A program made the translations under genes and the position numbers. From Gammaproteobacteria bacterium (GTDB taxonomy: Bacteria > Pseudomonadota > Gammaproteobacteria > Eutrophobiales > Eutrophobiaceae): 47,076 nucleotides of DNA. The stretch is taken from assembly GCA_947480335.1 (NCBI GenBank), contig CANKCB010000016.1, positions 1 to 47,076 on the forward strand, in the 5' to 3' direction. Below the pieces are notes generated by a model that was not told the origin of the DNA, did no database searches, and saw only the letters and a list, made by a program, of their open reading frames with translations. Below, in pieces: positions 10,651 to 19,630 of the stretch (within the stretch, counting starts at the first letter, position 1; the number at the start of each line of letters is the position of its first letter).

Positions 10651-10764
10651 GTGAAAGTTAGAGCATCAGTAAAAAAAATGTGTAGAAATTGCAGGGTCAT
10701 ACGCCGTAACCGTGTAGTTAGGGTTATTTGCAGTGATCCGCGCCATAAACAGCGTCAGGGATAA
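10651..10764 (+). CDS. rpmJ: 50S ribosomal protein L36 (zinc-binding form)
   Basis: This is a 37-codon gene, easily missed because of its size. It translates as [20 protein letters not shown] continuing to HKQRQG, the classical L36. The zinc ligands are intact: Cys11, Cys14, Cys27 and His32. The start is GTG with GGAGAGAG upstream, 22 bases after secY, and rpsM follows by 15 bases. Position between secY and rpsM is the conserved one. Confidence 0.96.
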   Translation: MKVRASVKKMCRNCRVIRRNRVVRVICSDPRHKQRQG

Positions 10765-10779
10765 GTTGGAGATAACAGA

Positions 10780-11136
10780 ATGGCTCGTATTGCAGGTGTA
10801 AATATACCAGACAACAAGCATCTCAGGATTGCTCTTACCTATATTTATGGAATTGGTTTGACCCGCGCAAAAAATATTTGTGCGGCAACTGGTCTAGATC
10901 CCAAGACTAAAGTGAAGGATCTGGTTGAGGAAGAGCTCGATAAAATCCGTCAGGAAATCACCGGATTTGGAGTTGAAGGTGATTTGCGACGTGAAGTATC
11001 CATGAATATAAAGCGCCTGATGGATCTGGGTTGCTATCGTGGTATACGGCATCGTAAAGGTTTACCGGTACGTGGTCAGCAGACACAGACCAACGCCAGG
11101 ACACGTAAAGGCCCGCGTCGGGCAGTAAAAAAATAA
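10780..11136 (+). CDS. rpsM: 30S ribosomal protein S13
   Basis: S13 (118 residues) is in the 30S head and forms intersubunit bridges and tRNA contacts. It begins [20 protein letters not shown] and has the C-terminal [19 protein letters not shown] segment. A GGAG motif precedes the ATG. It is first gene of the alpha-operon group. Confidence 0.97.
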   Translation: MARIAGVNIPDNKHLRIALTYIYGIGLTRAKNICAATGLDPKTKVKDLVEEELDKIRQEITGFGVEGDLRREVSMNIKRLMDLGCYRGIRHRKGLPVRGQQTQTNARTRKGPRRAVKK

Positions 11137-11154
11137 GCTGGAAATAATATAAAT

Positions 11155-11541
11155 ATGGCTAAGGTACGCACAACCAAGAAGAAAGTTAAAAAATCAGTCG
11201 TGGACGGTGTTGTTCACATCTATTCATCTTTTAACAACACCCTTATTACCATTACTGATCGCCAGGGTAACACCCTGTGCTGGGCAACATCAGGTGGCAG
11301 TGGTTTTCGTGGGTCACGTAAAAGTACCCCGTTCGCTGCTCAGGTAGCGGCTCAGTCGGCAGGTGAGCGTGCACAGGAATATGGCCTTAAAAATCTGGAA
11401 GTAAACATCAAGGGACCTGGCCCAGGTCGAGAGTCGGCGGTACGTGCATTAAATGCATTGGGTTTCAAGATCACCAACATCACTGATGTAACACCAGTAC
11501 CGCACAATGGTTGCAGACCGCCTAAACGGCGTCGGGTTTAA
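11155..11541 (+). CDS. rpsK: 30S ribosomal protein S11
   Basis: S11 (128 residues) lines the mRNA exit of the 30S platform. Diagnostic segments are [39 protein letters not shown] and the C-terminal [17 protein letters not shown]. The usual asparagine–glycine isoaspartate site near the end (HNG) is retained. Confidence 0.97.
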   Translation: MAKVRTTKKKVKKSVVDGVVHIYSSFNNTLITITDRQGNTLCWATSGGSGFRGSRKSTPFAAQVAAQSAGERAQEYGLKNLEVNIKGPGPGRESAVRALNALGFKITNITDVTPVPHNGCRPPKRRRV

Positions 11542-11559
11542 CGGAGAGAGTAATAGAAT

Positions 11560-12180
11560 ATGGCACGTTATATTGGTCCAAAATGTAAATTAAGTCGGCG
11601 TGAAGGAACGGACTTATTCCTGAAAAGCCGCGCGCGCTCTATTGAAACTAAATGCCAGATTGACAAGACCCCAGGTCAGCATGGCGGCAAGGCCAAGAGA
11701 TTGTCAGGCTACGCCGTACAGTTGCGTGAAAAGCAGAAGCTGAGAAGGATTTACGGCGTTCTGGAAAAGCAGTTTCGTCTTTATTATAAAGAAGCAGCGA
11801 GAAGGAAAGGTTCAACGGGCGAAAACCTGTTGCAGCTGCTGGAAACCCGTCTGGATAATGTTGTTTATAGAATGGGATTTGGTAGTACCAGAAGTGAAGC
11901 TCGTCAGCTGGTCAGCCACAGGGCAATTCTGGTCAATGGTAAGAGTGTAAATATTCCTTCCTACCAGGTTAGCCCGAATGATGAAATCCGGATTCGAGAA
12001 CGCGCGAAGAAGCAGTTACGTATACAGGATTCATTAAATGTAGCAGAACAGTATGGGCTTCCGGATTGGGTCGAAGTAGATACAAAAAAGATGGTAGGCG
12101 TTTTTAAAGCGGTGCCAGAACGTAGCGAATTACCATCAGAGATCAACGAACAGCTTGTTGTTGAGCTCTACTCCAAGTAA
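11560..12180 (+). CDS. rpsD: 30S ribosomal protein S4
   Basis: S4 (206 residues) nucleates 30S assembly and in E. coli represses the alpha operon by binding its mRNA. The start [19 protein letters not shown] and the S4 RNA-binding domain ([19 protein letters not shown], then [20 protein letters not shown]) are clear. A full CxxC…C zinc site is absent, as in most gammaproteobacteria. It lies 18 bases after rpsK. Confidence 0.97.
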   Translation: MARYIGPKCKLSRREGTDLFLKSRARSIETKCQIDKTPGQHGGKAKRLSGYAVQLREKQKLRRIYGVLEKQFRLYYKEAARRKGSTGENLLQLLETRLDNVVYRMGFGSTRSEARQLVSHRAILVNGKSVNIPSYQVSPNDEIRIRERAKKQLRIQDSLNVAEQYGLPDWVEVDTKKMVGVFKAVPERSELPSEINEQLVVELYSK

Positions 12181-12201
12181 GCAGATATAGGAACAGTATA
12201 C

Positions 12202-13221
12202 ATGCCATCAACTTTCAGCGAACTATTAAAGCCACGTCGAGTAGATGTTGAAACCATCAGCGATACCCAGGCAAAGATTATAATCGAGCCTCTGAACAGG
12301 GGGTTTGGTCATACTTTGGGTAATGCACTGCGTCGTGTTCTGTTATCTTCCATGTCCGGTTGTGCAGTGACAGAAGTGGAAATCGTAGGTGTATTGCATG
12401 AATACACCACCGTAGAAGGTGTGCAGGAAGATGTAACAGACATCCTGCTTAACCTGAAAGGTCTCGCAATTAAAATGCATTCAAACAATGATGCTATCCT
12501 GAAACTGAAGAAGTCAGGTCCAGGTGAAGTTCGTGCGAAAGACATCATTCTGGATCATGATGTGGAAATTGCTAACCCGGAACATATTATTGCCAACTTG
12601 ACCAAGGCCGGCGAACTGAATATGACCATGAAAGTTGAGCGCGGTCGTGGTTATAGACCCGTGCTGGCTGTTGCTACTGAAGACAGTCAACAGTCAATTG
12701 GACGTTTGAAGCTTGATGCATCATTCAGCCCGGTCAAGAGAATATCGTACGATGTACAAAGTGCACGTGTGGAACAGCAAACTGACCTGGACAAGCTGAT
12801 TATCGAGATTGAAACCAATGGCACGATAGATCCGGAAGAAGCCATTCGTGAAGCTGCAAGGATACTGCGTAACCAATTGTCAGTATTTGTTGATCTGGAA
12901 GCTGAAGAAGCAGAGATTGCAGCAGCCAAGAATGAGCCTGAAATTGATCCGATTCTGCTTCGGCCGGTTGATGATCTGGAGCTTACTGTACGTTCAGCAA
13001 ACTGTCTGAAAGCAGAGAGCATCTATTACATTGGCGATCTGGTACAGCGCACAGAAGTAGAATTGTTAAAAACACCCAATTTGGGCAAGAAATCCCTGAC
13101 CGAAATCAAGGACGTGCTTGCCTCACGTGGACTTTCTTTGGGCATGCGTCTGGAAAACTGGCCACCACCGGGTGTTGCTGACAGCAAACAACGGGAATTT
13201 CGAGCTGATAACATCGGTTAA
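12202..13221 (+). CDS. rpoA: RNA polymerase alpha subunit
   Basis: RpoA dimerises to nucleate RNA polymerase assembly, and its C-terminal domain contacts UP elements and activators. The N-terminal domain shows [20 protein letters not shown] near residue 30. The C-terminal domain (about 255–325) has the [20 protein letters not shown] helix and [16 protein letters not shown]. At 339 residues it is about ten longer than the E. coli protein, mostly at the C-terminal tail. Confidence 0.98.
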   Translation: MPSTFSELLKPRRVDVETISDTQAKIIIEPLNRGFGHTLGNALRRVLLSSMSGCAVTEVEIVGVLHEYTTVEGVQEDVTDILLNLKGLAIKMHSNNDAILKLKKSGPGEVRAKDIILDHDVEIANPEHIIANLTKAGELNMTMKVERGRGYRPVLAVATEDSQQSIGRLKLDASFSPVKRISYDVQSARVEQQTDLDKLIIEIETNGTIDPEEAIREAARILRNQLSVFVDLEAEEAEIAAAKNEPEIDPILLRPVDDLELTVRSANCLKAESIYYIGDLVQRTEVELLKTPNLGKKSLTEIKDVLASRGLSLGMRLENWPPPGVADSKQREFRADNIG

Positions 13222-13259
13222 ACCCGGAAATCAAGATAACCTGAATAGTAGAAAATAAA

Positions 13260-13646
13260 ATGCGACATAAAGCGTTAGGAAGAAAATTTGGCCGGGATAG
13301 TTCCCATCGCAAGGCGATGTTCCGGAACATGGCGGTCTCACTCATGCAACATGAGATAATCAAGACTACGGTACCCAAGGCGAAAGAACTACGTCGGGTT
13401 GCCGAACCTTTAATTACGTTGGCCAAGAACGACTCAGCTTCACGTCGTCAGTTGGCATTCAATCGCTTGCGTGACAGAAGTATTGTTACGAAGCTGTTTA
13501 ATGAGCTGGGTCCCCGTTACAAACAGCGCCCAGGTGGTTATCTGCGCATACTCAAATGCGGATTCCGCGCTGGAGATAATGCGCCTATGGCAATCGTCGA
13601 ACTGGTAGACAGGGCTACAACGGCTGAAGCTGTAGAAGAAGCATAA
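13260..13646 (+). CDS. rplQ: 50S ribosomal protein L17
   Basis: L17 (128 residues) lies near the exit tunnel. The start [20 protein letters not shown] and the segment [20 protein letters not shown] are typical. It is the last gene of the ribosomal super-operon; its stop is followed within 30 bases by a strong terminator. Confidence 0.97.
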   Translation: MRHKALGRKFGRDSSHRKAMFRNMAVSLMQHEIIKTTVPKAKELRRVAEPLITLAKNDSASRRQLAFNRLRDRSIVTKLFNELGPRYKQRPGGYLRILKCGFRAGDNAPMAIVELVDRATTAEAVEEA

Positions 13647-13675
13647 CTGTCTGTAGTTAAGCGGATAACAAATAT

Positions 13676-13703
13676 AAAAACCGGCCTAGGCCGGTTTTTT
13701 TTT
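13676..13703 (+). terminator. Rho-independent terminator of the ribosomal super-operon (works both ways)
   Basis: The perfect palindrome CCGGCCTAGGCCGG at 13681–13694 is flanked by five A on the left and nine T on the right. Its stem can therefore extend by A–T pairs. The A and T tracts suit termination of both rplQ (plus) and the converging minus-strand gene, whose stop codon at 13702–13704 overlaps the T run. Confidence 0.93.
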
Positions 13704-15510
13704 ACTGACGTTTTGCACTGACCAGATAGTTTTTCCAGCCGCCATAGGCAGTAATGTCCGTCGCAGAATCTATTACATAAGGCTCACAGATGAATCCGAT
13801 CACCAGGCTGCCATCAGCCAGTTGCACTTTGCCCAGGCCCAGAGGTGCTGGTATTCCGGCCAGAAACTTGCCGAGCTGATTGATAGCGATAGACCAGACT
13901 TCCACTGCTATGCGATTCCCACTGTCTTCATCCCTGATTAGTCCGGGACGAAAGGGTGGTCCTCCGGCCAGTGCATAAAGCCGGTAATTAGGAGCTGTCG
14001 TAGTAGCATCAACAAGTTCAGCATCAAGATCCAGTAATTGTTGATTCAAGGCCATGCCTGTCATATGTGCACCACATACCATCAATTTTATCCTGTCTGT
14101 GGCCGGTCTGGGTAAGGGTAGGCTATCTGCTAACCAGTAAAATCCGGTAGATGCCATACGCAGTCCGGATTCAGACAGGATTCGTCGTGACATTTTGATT
14201 AAATAACGATCTGTAAATTTATTGGCTACCAGGGAAACACTAAAGGGTAAGCCATTGGAGAAATTTCCAGCAGGAATCGCAATTGCCGAATAATCGAGTA
14301 GATTTACATAGTTGGTGTAGTAACCAAGCAGGCTGTTTAAACGGATGGGATCCTGATCCACGTCATTAATCTTATAGATCGTGCTCGCTGTTGGTGTGAG
14401 GATAAAGTCGACTGTGGAAAGTATAGAATCGGTAATGTGTTTGAGACCACGTAACTTATAGATGGACTGAAAGGTTTGAACAGCTGTAAATTGGGTGGCT
14501 TTCTCAATAATTGAACGTGTTACCGGATGTATGACTTCTGGTGTTTTCTGCATCAGACCTTCTATTGCAGCGTAGCGTTCGGCTACCCAAGGCCCCTCAT
14601 ATAACAGATCGGCTGCCTGCAAAAATGGGGCGAAATCTATGGTTACCGGAGTTCCGCCCAATTAAATCAGACGCTCTGTCATGTGCGTCATTAATTGTAG
14701 CAATTCCGGTTCGGAGGTTTGCAATTGTGATGGATCAATTACACCAAATTTAAATCGTATGGTAGGTGGAGAAATGTCGGAATCTGGTATTCTGGCAAAA
14801 CAGTCCTGGTCATCATGAACGGACATAACTGTGTATATCCTGTCAGCATCATCCGGGTTCAGTGCAAACAGACTGACACAATCAATACTTCGACAGGCGG
14901 GAACCACACCACGGGTGCTGACAACGCCGCAACTAGGTTTGACACCTATCAGATTATTAAACATGGCGGGAACCCTGCCTGAACCGGCGGTATCCGTACC
15001 CAGTGCGAAAGTGACCAACCCTGTTGCTGTGGCAACTGCTGAGCCTGAACTTGAACCACCAGATATATAATCAGGATCAAAACTGTTTTTAACACTTCCG
15101 TAAGGTGAGCGGGTACCGGTCAGTCCGGTTGCAAATTGATCCATGTTGGTTTTGCCTATTGGAATTGCGCCAGCATTTATCAGCTGTTCTACGACAAATG
15201 CAGACTGCCTGGGGGTATAGCTGAATTCGGGGCAGGCAGCTGTAGTTGGTATTTCAGTAAGATCAATATTGTCCTTGATAGCGAACGGGATGCCAAATAG
15301 CGGCAGAGTTTCAGTCGAGTGACCATTGAGCCTGTCCAGATAAGGTTGTATCTGTTGCCTCGACAGAAGGTGTATCCAGATATTGTGATCCTTGAATTCA
15401 TCACATCGAAGTAATATATAATCGATTACTTGTGCAGGTGTAAATATTTCTTCCTGGTAGAGTTTATGCAGAGAGCGTATAGATAAATCAAGTAGGGGCA
15501 TAGTCGTCAT
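13702..15510 (-). pseudogene. atzF: Allophanate hydrolase interrupted by an in-frame TAA
   Basis: Read through one stop, this is a normal 602-residue allophanate hydrolase, which converts allophanate to ammonia and CO2, the second step of ATP-dependent urea breakdown. The amidase-signature domain is intact: Lys79 in GIPFAIKDN, the GGSSSGSAVA loop and the nucleophile serine in GTDTAGSGR (about residue 177). After residue 282 (MTERLI) a TAA at 14662–14664 interrupts the frame. The very next codons give LGGTPVTIDFAPFLQ and LLYEGPWVAERYAAIEG, and the C-terminal domain with CGAHMTGMALNQQL continues to the end. A CAA-to-TAA change would explain the stop. The likely start is the ATG at 15510, one base after the carboxylase stop; a TTG at 15528 is also in frame. 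The amidase half could still be made alone. Sequencing error is not excluded. Confidence 0.88.
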
Positions 15511-15511
15511 C

Positions 15512-16630
15512 TCATTGTCGGGTGTCAATTAGTATCAATTCCTGTCCCTGGCGTACCTGGTCACCTGCTTGACACAGGATACGGCTCACGGTTCCAGTTG
15601 CAGAAGCGGGTATATGAAATTCCATTTTCATGGACTCCAGTATAATCAGAGTTTGATCCTGCTGGACCTGATCTCCCGGATTCACCTGTATTTTCCAGAT
15701 ACTGCCTGGCATATGTGCAACGATGGCAATTTCTGTCGATGATATAACTACCGCTTCCCTGTGTAATGCATTGGAATCGACATCTGATGTGAATGCAGCG
15801 AGCCCATGATCCGCCCAGCGTTGTCTTTCCTCGTCAAAGGCGTTTTGTTGAGTTAGTTTGAACGCATGGATGGATTCATCATTCTCACGCAAAAATGTAT
15901 TATATTCATCCAGTCTGAAAGGGCTGTCTTCTGTTTTGATCTTGTAGCGACCCAACGGAAATTCTTCACGGATAGTGAGCAACTCCTGCTCCGACACAGG
16001 GAAAAAGCGGATCTGATCAAAGAAACGCAGTAACCAGCATTTGTTTCCGTGAAAGGAATCTGTCTGTCTGTAACGATTCCACATTTGCAGGGTACGACCA
16101 ACAAACTGGTAGCCTCCGGGACCTCCCATTCCATAGATGCAGAGATAGGAACCTCCAATACCGACTGCATTTTCAGGGGTCCAGGTACGGGCCGGATTGT
16201 ATTTAGTGGTGACCAGACGATGTCGTGGATCCATCGGGGTGGCCACCGGTGCATCCAGATAAACGTCTCCGAGCCCCATCACCAGATAACTGGCATCAAA
16301 TACGATGTTTTTTACAGCTTCAACTGAATCCAGTCCATTTATTCGGCGTATGAATTCAATATTACTTGGACACCACGGTGCATCCGCTCTTACCGTTTGC
16401 ATGTATTTTTCAATTGCCAGCCGGGTGGAGCCATCATCCCAGGACAGCGGTAAATGAACAATCCGACCGGGAACTTCAACATCATGGATACTACCGAGTT
16501 GCTCTTCGGCCTTTAGCAGAAATTCAATCAATTGATACTGATGCAGTTTCAGACTGTCATAATGTATCTGTAACGAACGAATACCGGGTGTCACCTCAAT
16601 GATGCCAGGTAATCGATTGTTATTGATCCA
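15512..16630 (-). pseudogene. Urea carboxylase remnant (KipI-like and biotinyl domains only)
   Basis: Urea carboxylase is normally about 1,200 residues: biotin carboxylase, KipA-like and KipI-like carboxyltransferase halves, then a biotinyl domain. Only the end is here. The open frame of 360 codons from a GTG at 16594 covers the KipI-like (CT_C_D/AHS1) domain, with [17 protein letters not shown] and [13 protein letters not shown]. It then has a linker and the biotinyl domain with the lysine of ILESMKMEF at residue 323. Carboxylase-like codons ([20 protein letters not shown]) begin upstream of that GTG and run back to a TAA at 16631–16633, so the real 5' part was removed. The fragment cannot carboxylate biotin itself. 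The GTG overlaps the upstream sel1-type stop (GTGA), so it might still be translated. Confidence 0.88.
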
Positions 16631-17211
16631 TTAGCTAATTGATTAGATTTTTTAATTTGTTCTGCGCTCATTCTACTCATCAACTTCTTGCGATGGCCAG
16701 GCTGGTCTTCCACCACCCATTGGCACAGCGGGATCGTTGCACAGTCTGCAGCCTTCTTCTCAGCAAGGACCAGCCATTTCAGACCTTCTGTATCATCATT
16801 AAAATATTGATTTGAGTATAAGGTCCCCAGATTATACTGAGATTGCATAAAGCCCATTTCTGCCGCTTTTTGATAAAATTCACGCGCCTTATTATAATCC
16901 TTGGTAAGACCATCTTCTCCATATTCATAACTATTACCGCTATTATGACATCCGGCATCAGTGCCTAACTCGCACGCGCGGATATACCACATGGTTTTAT
17001 TCCCATATTTGGATCCGGAAATTTGGCGTTCTGAAATCATTAATCCAAGTTTTAAAGCTGCCAAAGCATCGCCTTGATCGGCCCCCTGTTTATAGAGATC
17101 GGCCGCGGCTTCTGATTCACCAGCTCGATATGCCGCATCACCAGGAGTAGTGCTACAGGCAACCAGAAAAGCTGCCAATAAAATACATGTCCAAGTGTTT
17201 CGTAATTGCAT
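16591..17211 (-). CDS. Sel1-repeat lipoprotein, C-terminus altered by a deletion junction
   Basis: This is a 206-residue predicted outer-envelope lipoprotein. The signal peptide ends in the lipobox LVAC (Cys19). The mature part carries Sel1/TPR-like repeats: [39 protein letters not shown] and [18 protein letters not shown]. Such repeats mediate protein contacts; no specific role can be assigned. The ATG at 17211 has TTGGAG upstream. The last roughly 12 residues ([11 protein letters not shown]) come from DNA that in another frame encodes urea carboxylase, so the native C-terminus was lost or replaced when the two genes were joined. Confidence 0.75.
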   Translation of the reverse strand: MQLRNTWTCILLAAFLVACSTTPGDAAYRAGESEAAADLYKQGADQGDALAALKLGLMISERQISGSKYGNKTMWYIRACELGTDAGCHNSGNSYEYGEDGLTKDYNKAREFYQKAAEMGFMQSQYNLGTLYSNQYFNDDTEGLKWLVLAEKKAADCATIPLCQWVVEDQPGHRKKLMSRMSAEQIKKSNQLANGSITIDYLASLR

Positions 17212-17463
17212 GGATTGTCTCCAATAAAATCTAACTAATTGCTAACAAGACCTGTACGGGGCTCGTTAATTTTTGCTATAGCGAGTCAGTTCGGCGCGGT
17301 TATCGGAGACAGATAAATCTGCGTTGGTAATCATTGTTTCCCCCGGTAATCAATGACGGATGATGTGGTTGAGTATAGACCGGGGTGATCGCGAGTGTCT
17401 AGATTTGACATAAGGACGACTTCGGCGGGATCGGTTTACTAGATTCCCGTGTCGGCTTTGGCT

Positions 17464-17506
17464 CCTGCGTCGCTCTACCGCCTACATTCATGTAGGCGTG
17501 CGCAGG
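17464..17506. repeat. Nested palindrome, REP-like element
   Basis: CGCCTACA (17479–17486) and TGTAGGCG (17491–17498) form an eight-pair stem around TTCA. Outside them CCTGCG (17464–17469) pairs with CGCAGG (17501–17506). Further out, ATTCC near 17443 faces GGAAT near 17505–17509. There is no T tract, so this looks more like a dispersed palindromic repeat than a terminator. Confidence 0.6.
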
Positions 17507-17680
17507 AATGACGCTTGGTTAGGATTTACATTTCCAGTCAGGGTGGTTCCGGCATTCGCCAGTATGACGGTGGGGTAGGTTTTAAAATTCCTGACAGTGA
17601 GACACCCGCCTACGACAATATGATGGATGCTGTTCTTACTGACCACATCCAGCATTTATCACTCTGCTGATGGGATGCAT

Positions 17681-17703
17681 TTACGGGCACAAGTGGCTAT
17701 AAT
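17681..17703 (+). promoter_or_regulatory. Possible promoter of the sugar cluster
   Basis: A perfect TATAAT stands at 17698–17703, 25 bases before the TTG start at 17728. No good −35 box lies at the usual 17-base distance; TTACGG at 17681 is too close. The site may depend on an activator, or the match may be chance. Confidence 0.4.
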
Positions 17704-17727
17704 CACGCCTCTTTGGAGGATACAGTT

Positions 17728-18702
17728 TTGGCTAAAATTCTGATTACCGGTGCTGGCGGATTTATAGGCTCACATCTGGTTGAGCGTTGCGTTGAACTGG
17801 GCCATACGGTGCGTGCCTTTGTTCATTACAACTCCAACAATTCGTTGGGTTGGTTGGAAAAGTCAGCTGTAAAGAATGAAGTTGAAACCGTTGCCGGTGA
17901 TATTCGGGATTATGATTCGGTGTCCAGCGCGTTGCGCGGTTGCGAAGAGGTGTACCATCTGGCTGCCCTCATCGGCATTCCTTACTCGTATGTCTCGCCA
18001 CTTGCTTATATTCAGACCAATGTGGTCGGCACATATAACGTTTTGCAGGCGGCACGTGAGCTTGGTACGTCGCAGGTGCTCATCACTTCGACCAGCGAGA
18101 CCTATGGCACAGCACAATACGTACCCATGGATGAGAAACATCCGATGGTGGGTCAGTCGCCGTATTCGGCCAGCAAAATTGGGGCTGATAATATGGCTGT
18201 CAGTTATTATCGCTCATTCAAATTGCCCGTGAAGATCGTCCGTCCGTTTAATACCTACGGTCCCCGGCAGTCTACGCGCGCCATAATTCCCACCATCGCA
18301 ACACAGCTTTTACGAGGCAAGACCACCATCAAACTGGGCAACATTACGCCGACGAGGGATCTCACGTTTGTGAAAGACACCGCCAATGCATTTGTTGAAA
18401 TCGCCAAAACGAAAGGCCTTTATGGTGAATACGTCAATATCGGCATGGGTGAGGAGATTTCGGTCGAAGACCTGGCCCATAAAATTGCCAATATCATCGG
18501 CAAGCCGCTGCACATCGAAACCGACGATGAACGTACACGTCCTGCAGCCAGTGAAGTAGAACGTCTGTTTAGTCAAAATGCCAAATTAAAGCAAAATACA
18601 ACATGGCAACAGCAATACACGCTGGACCGGGGGCTTGCGGAAACGATTGAATGGATCAAGCAAAACCTCAGCCTGTTTGCGACTGAGCATTATCATGTCT
18701 AA
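17728..18702 (+). CDS. LegB-like NAD-dependent nucleotide-sugar 4,6-dehydratase (SDR family)
   Basis: This 324-residue extended short-chain dehydrogenase most resembles LegB, which dehydrates a UDP-HexNAc in legionaminic-acid-type pathways. The Rossmann motif is GAGGFIGSH (residues 8–16) and the active site is STSETYGTAQYVP with Tyr146 and Lys150 in YSASK. The substrate end RPASEVERL-like segment (TRPAASEVERLFSQNAKL) is shared with LegB. I chose the TTG at 17728 because GGAGGA lies seven bases upstream; a TTG at 17713 would cover that site. First gene of a five-gene overlapping cluster. A general UDP-sugar epimerase is the alternative; substrate is not proven. Confidence 0.8.
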   Translation: MAKILITGAGGFIGSHLVERCVELGHTVRAFVHYNSNNSLGWLEKSAVKNEVETVAGDIRDYDSVSSALRGCEEVYHLAALIGIPYSYVSPLAYIQTNVVGTYNVLQAARELGTSQVLITSTSETYGTAQYVPMDEKHPMVGQSPYSASKIGADNMAVSYYRSFKLPVKIVRPFNTYGPRQSTRAIIPTIATQLLRGKTTIKLGNITPTRDLTFVKDTANAFVEIAKTKGLYGEYVNIGMGEEISVEDLAHKIANIIGKPLHIETDDERTRPAASEVERLFSQNAKLKQNTTWQQQYTLDRGLAETIEWIKQNLSLFATEHYHV

Positions 18703-19630
18703 AGTAGCCAGCCGTCTGTCAGGCGCGCACGCGCTTGTTATCGGCGGTGGCGGCTATATTGGTCGTCGTCTGGTGTCGAAACTGCACAGCTTTGGTGCAA
18801 TGGTTACCTCATTTGATTTGAATCCTGCTCCAGTTCCGGGTGCGATGACATGCACAGCCTGTGATATATCCAGTGATGATTCAGTTGCGCAGGCATTTTC
18901 CCGGTTAAAGGATCATCCGTTTAAATACGTTTTTCATCTGGCCGCGCAAAAGAACATTCCTGACTCAATCAAGGATCCTGCCACGACATTTGCCATCAAT
19001 GCGGGTGGGACGATGCGTGTGCTGGCCGCATGCCAGAAGCTGTCGACGATGCCTCATGTGATTTTTATTTCGACTTACGGGGTTGGATTGTCAGACGTAT
19101 CGTCAGAGTCGCCGTATTTAACCAGCAAGAGAATGGGCGAAATGTTGGTTCGATCTTATTTTACACATGGCGGACTACCGGCGACGATATGCCGACTCGC
19201 CAATGTTTACGGGCCGCAGCAATCCGAAGAGGGTGTGATTCCCTCGATGCTCAAGCAGATGATGGCCAACGTTGGGGAGTTACGCCTGGGGAATACAGCG
19301 GCAAGGCGCGACTTTATCTATATTGATGACGTTGTATCCGGACTCATTGCGGCGGCGATTGAACCGGGCTCTGCCGGGAAAATATTGGATCTGGGCACGG
19401 GGAAGTCTACCTCAGTAGCCGACGTAGTAGATATCGCCAGTGGGTTGTTGCATTTCAATGGCAAGGCCAGCACGGAGCAGAGTAGAATGCGGTCACAAGA
19501 TTCGTCCGAACTCGTAGCCAGCGTTGAGCCTATGCAGCAGCTATGTGAATGGAAGTCGGTTGTGGATTTAGAAGAAGGGTTGAGGCGGGTCATAGCCGCG
19601 GCGAATGAAGGAGTAGGTAGAATTGGGTAA
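18695..19630 (+). CDS. NAD-dependent epimerase/dehydratase (SDR family)
   Basis: This is a second extended SDR of 311 residues starting at ATG 18695, overlapping the stop of the gene before by eight bases. The nucleotide-binding loop is GGGGYIGRR (residues 17–25). The catalytic pair is Tyr141 and Lys145 in SPYLTSKRMGE, after the STYGVG strand. NVYGPQQSEEGVIPSML and RRDFIYIDDVVSG match nucleotide-sugar epimerases and reductases. It probably acts on the product of the LegB-like enzyme, as epimerase or 4-ketoreductase. The exact sugar cannot be read from the sequence. Confidence 0.78.
   Translation: MSKVASRLSGAHALVIGGGGYIGRRLVSKLHSFGAMVTSFDLNPAPVPGAMTCTACDISSDDSVAQAFSRLKDHPFKYVFHLAAQKNIPDSIKDPATTFAINAGGTMRVLAACQKLSTMPHVIFISTYGVGLSDVSSESPYLTSKRMGEMLVRSYFTHGGLPATICRLANVYGPQQSEEGVIPSMLKQMMANVGELRLGNTAARRDFIYIDDVVSGLIAAAIEPGSAGKILDLGTGKSTSVADVVDIASGLLHFNGKASTEQSRMRSQDSSELVASVEPMQQLCEWKSVVDLEEGLRRVIAAANEGVGRIG

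Larger units (their letters stand above)
17212..17727. other. Non-coding region with palindromic repeat DNA between divergent genes
   Basis: About 500 bases without a convincing gene separate the minus-strand sel1-type gene from the plus-strand sugar cluster. It holds a nested palindrome (17464–17506) and phrases such as GGCATTCGCCAGTATGACGG that resemble dispersed intergenic repeats of other proteobacteria. A probable promoter stands at the right end. A short open stretch around 17540–17670 lacks a start and shows no recognisable family. Confidence 0.6.

Noticed and set aside
14662-14664. Programmed stop-codon read-through or recoding in allophanate hydrolase
   Set aside because: The stop is TAA, not used for selenocysteine or pyrrolysine, and no recoding structure or CA-rich context is evident. 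The neighbouring carboxylase is also broken, so a plain nonsense mutation is simpler.
15512-16594. A genuine free-standing KipI-biotinyl carboxylase subunit
   Set aside because: The reading frame keeps carboxylase homology upstream of its only start and the rest of the domain is cut mid-way. This fits truncation better than a designed small subunit.
17542-17670. Possible gene remnant in the non-coding gap (frame ending HIQHLSLC)
   Set aside because: No start codon, its left part lies in repeat-like DNA, and no family is recognisable, so coding origin cannot be supported.
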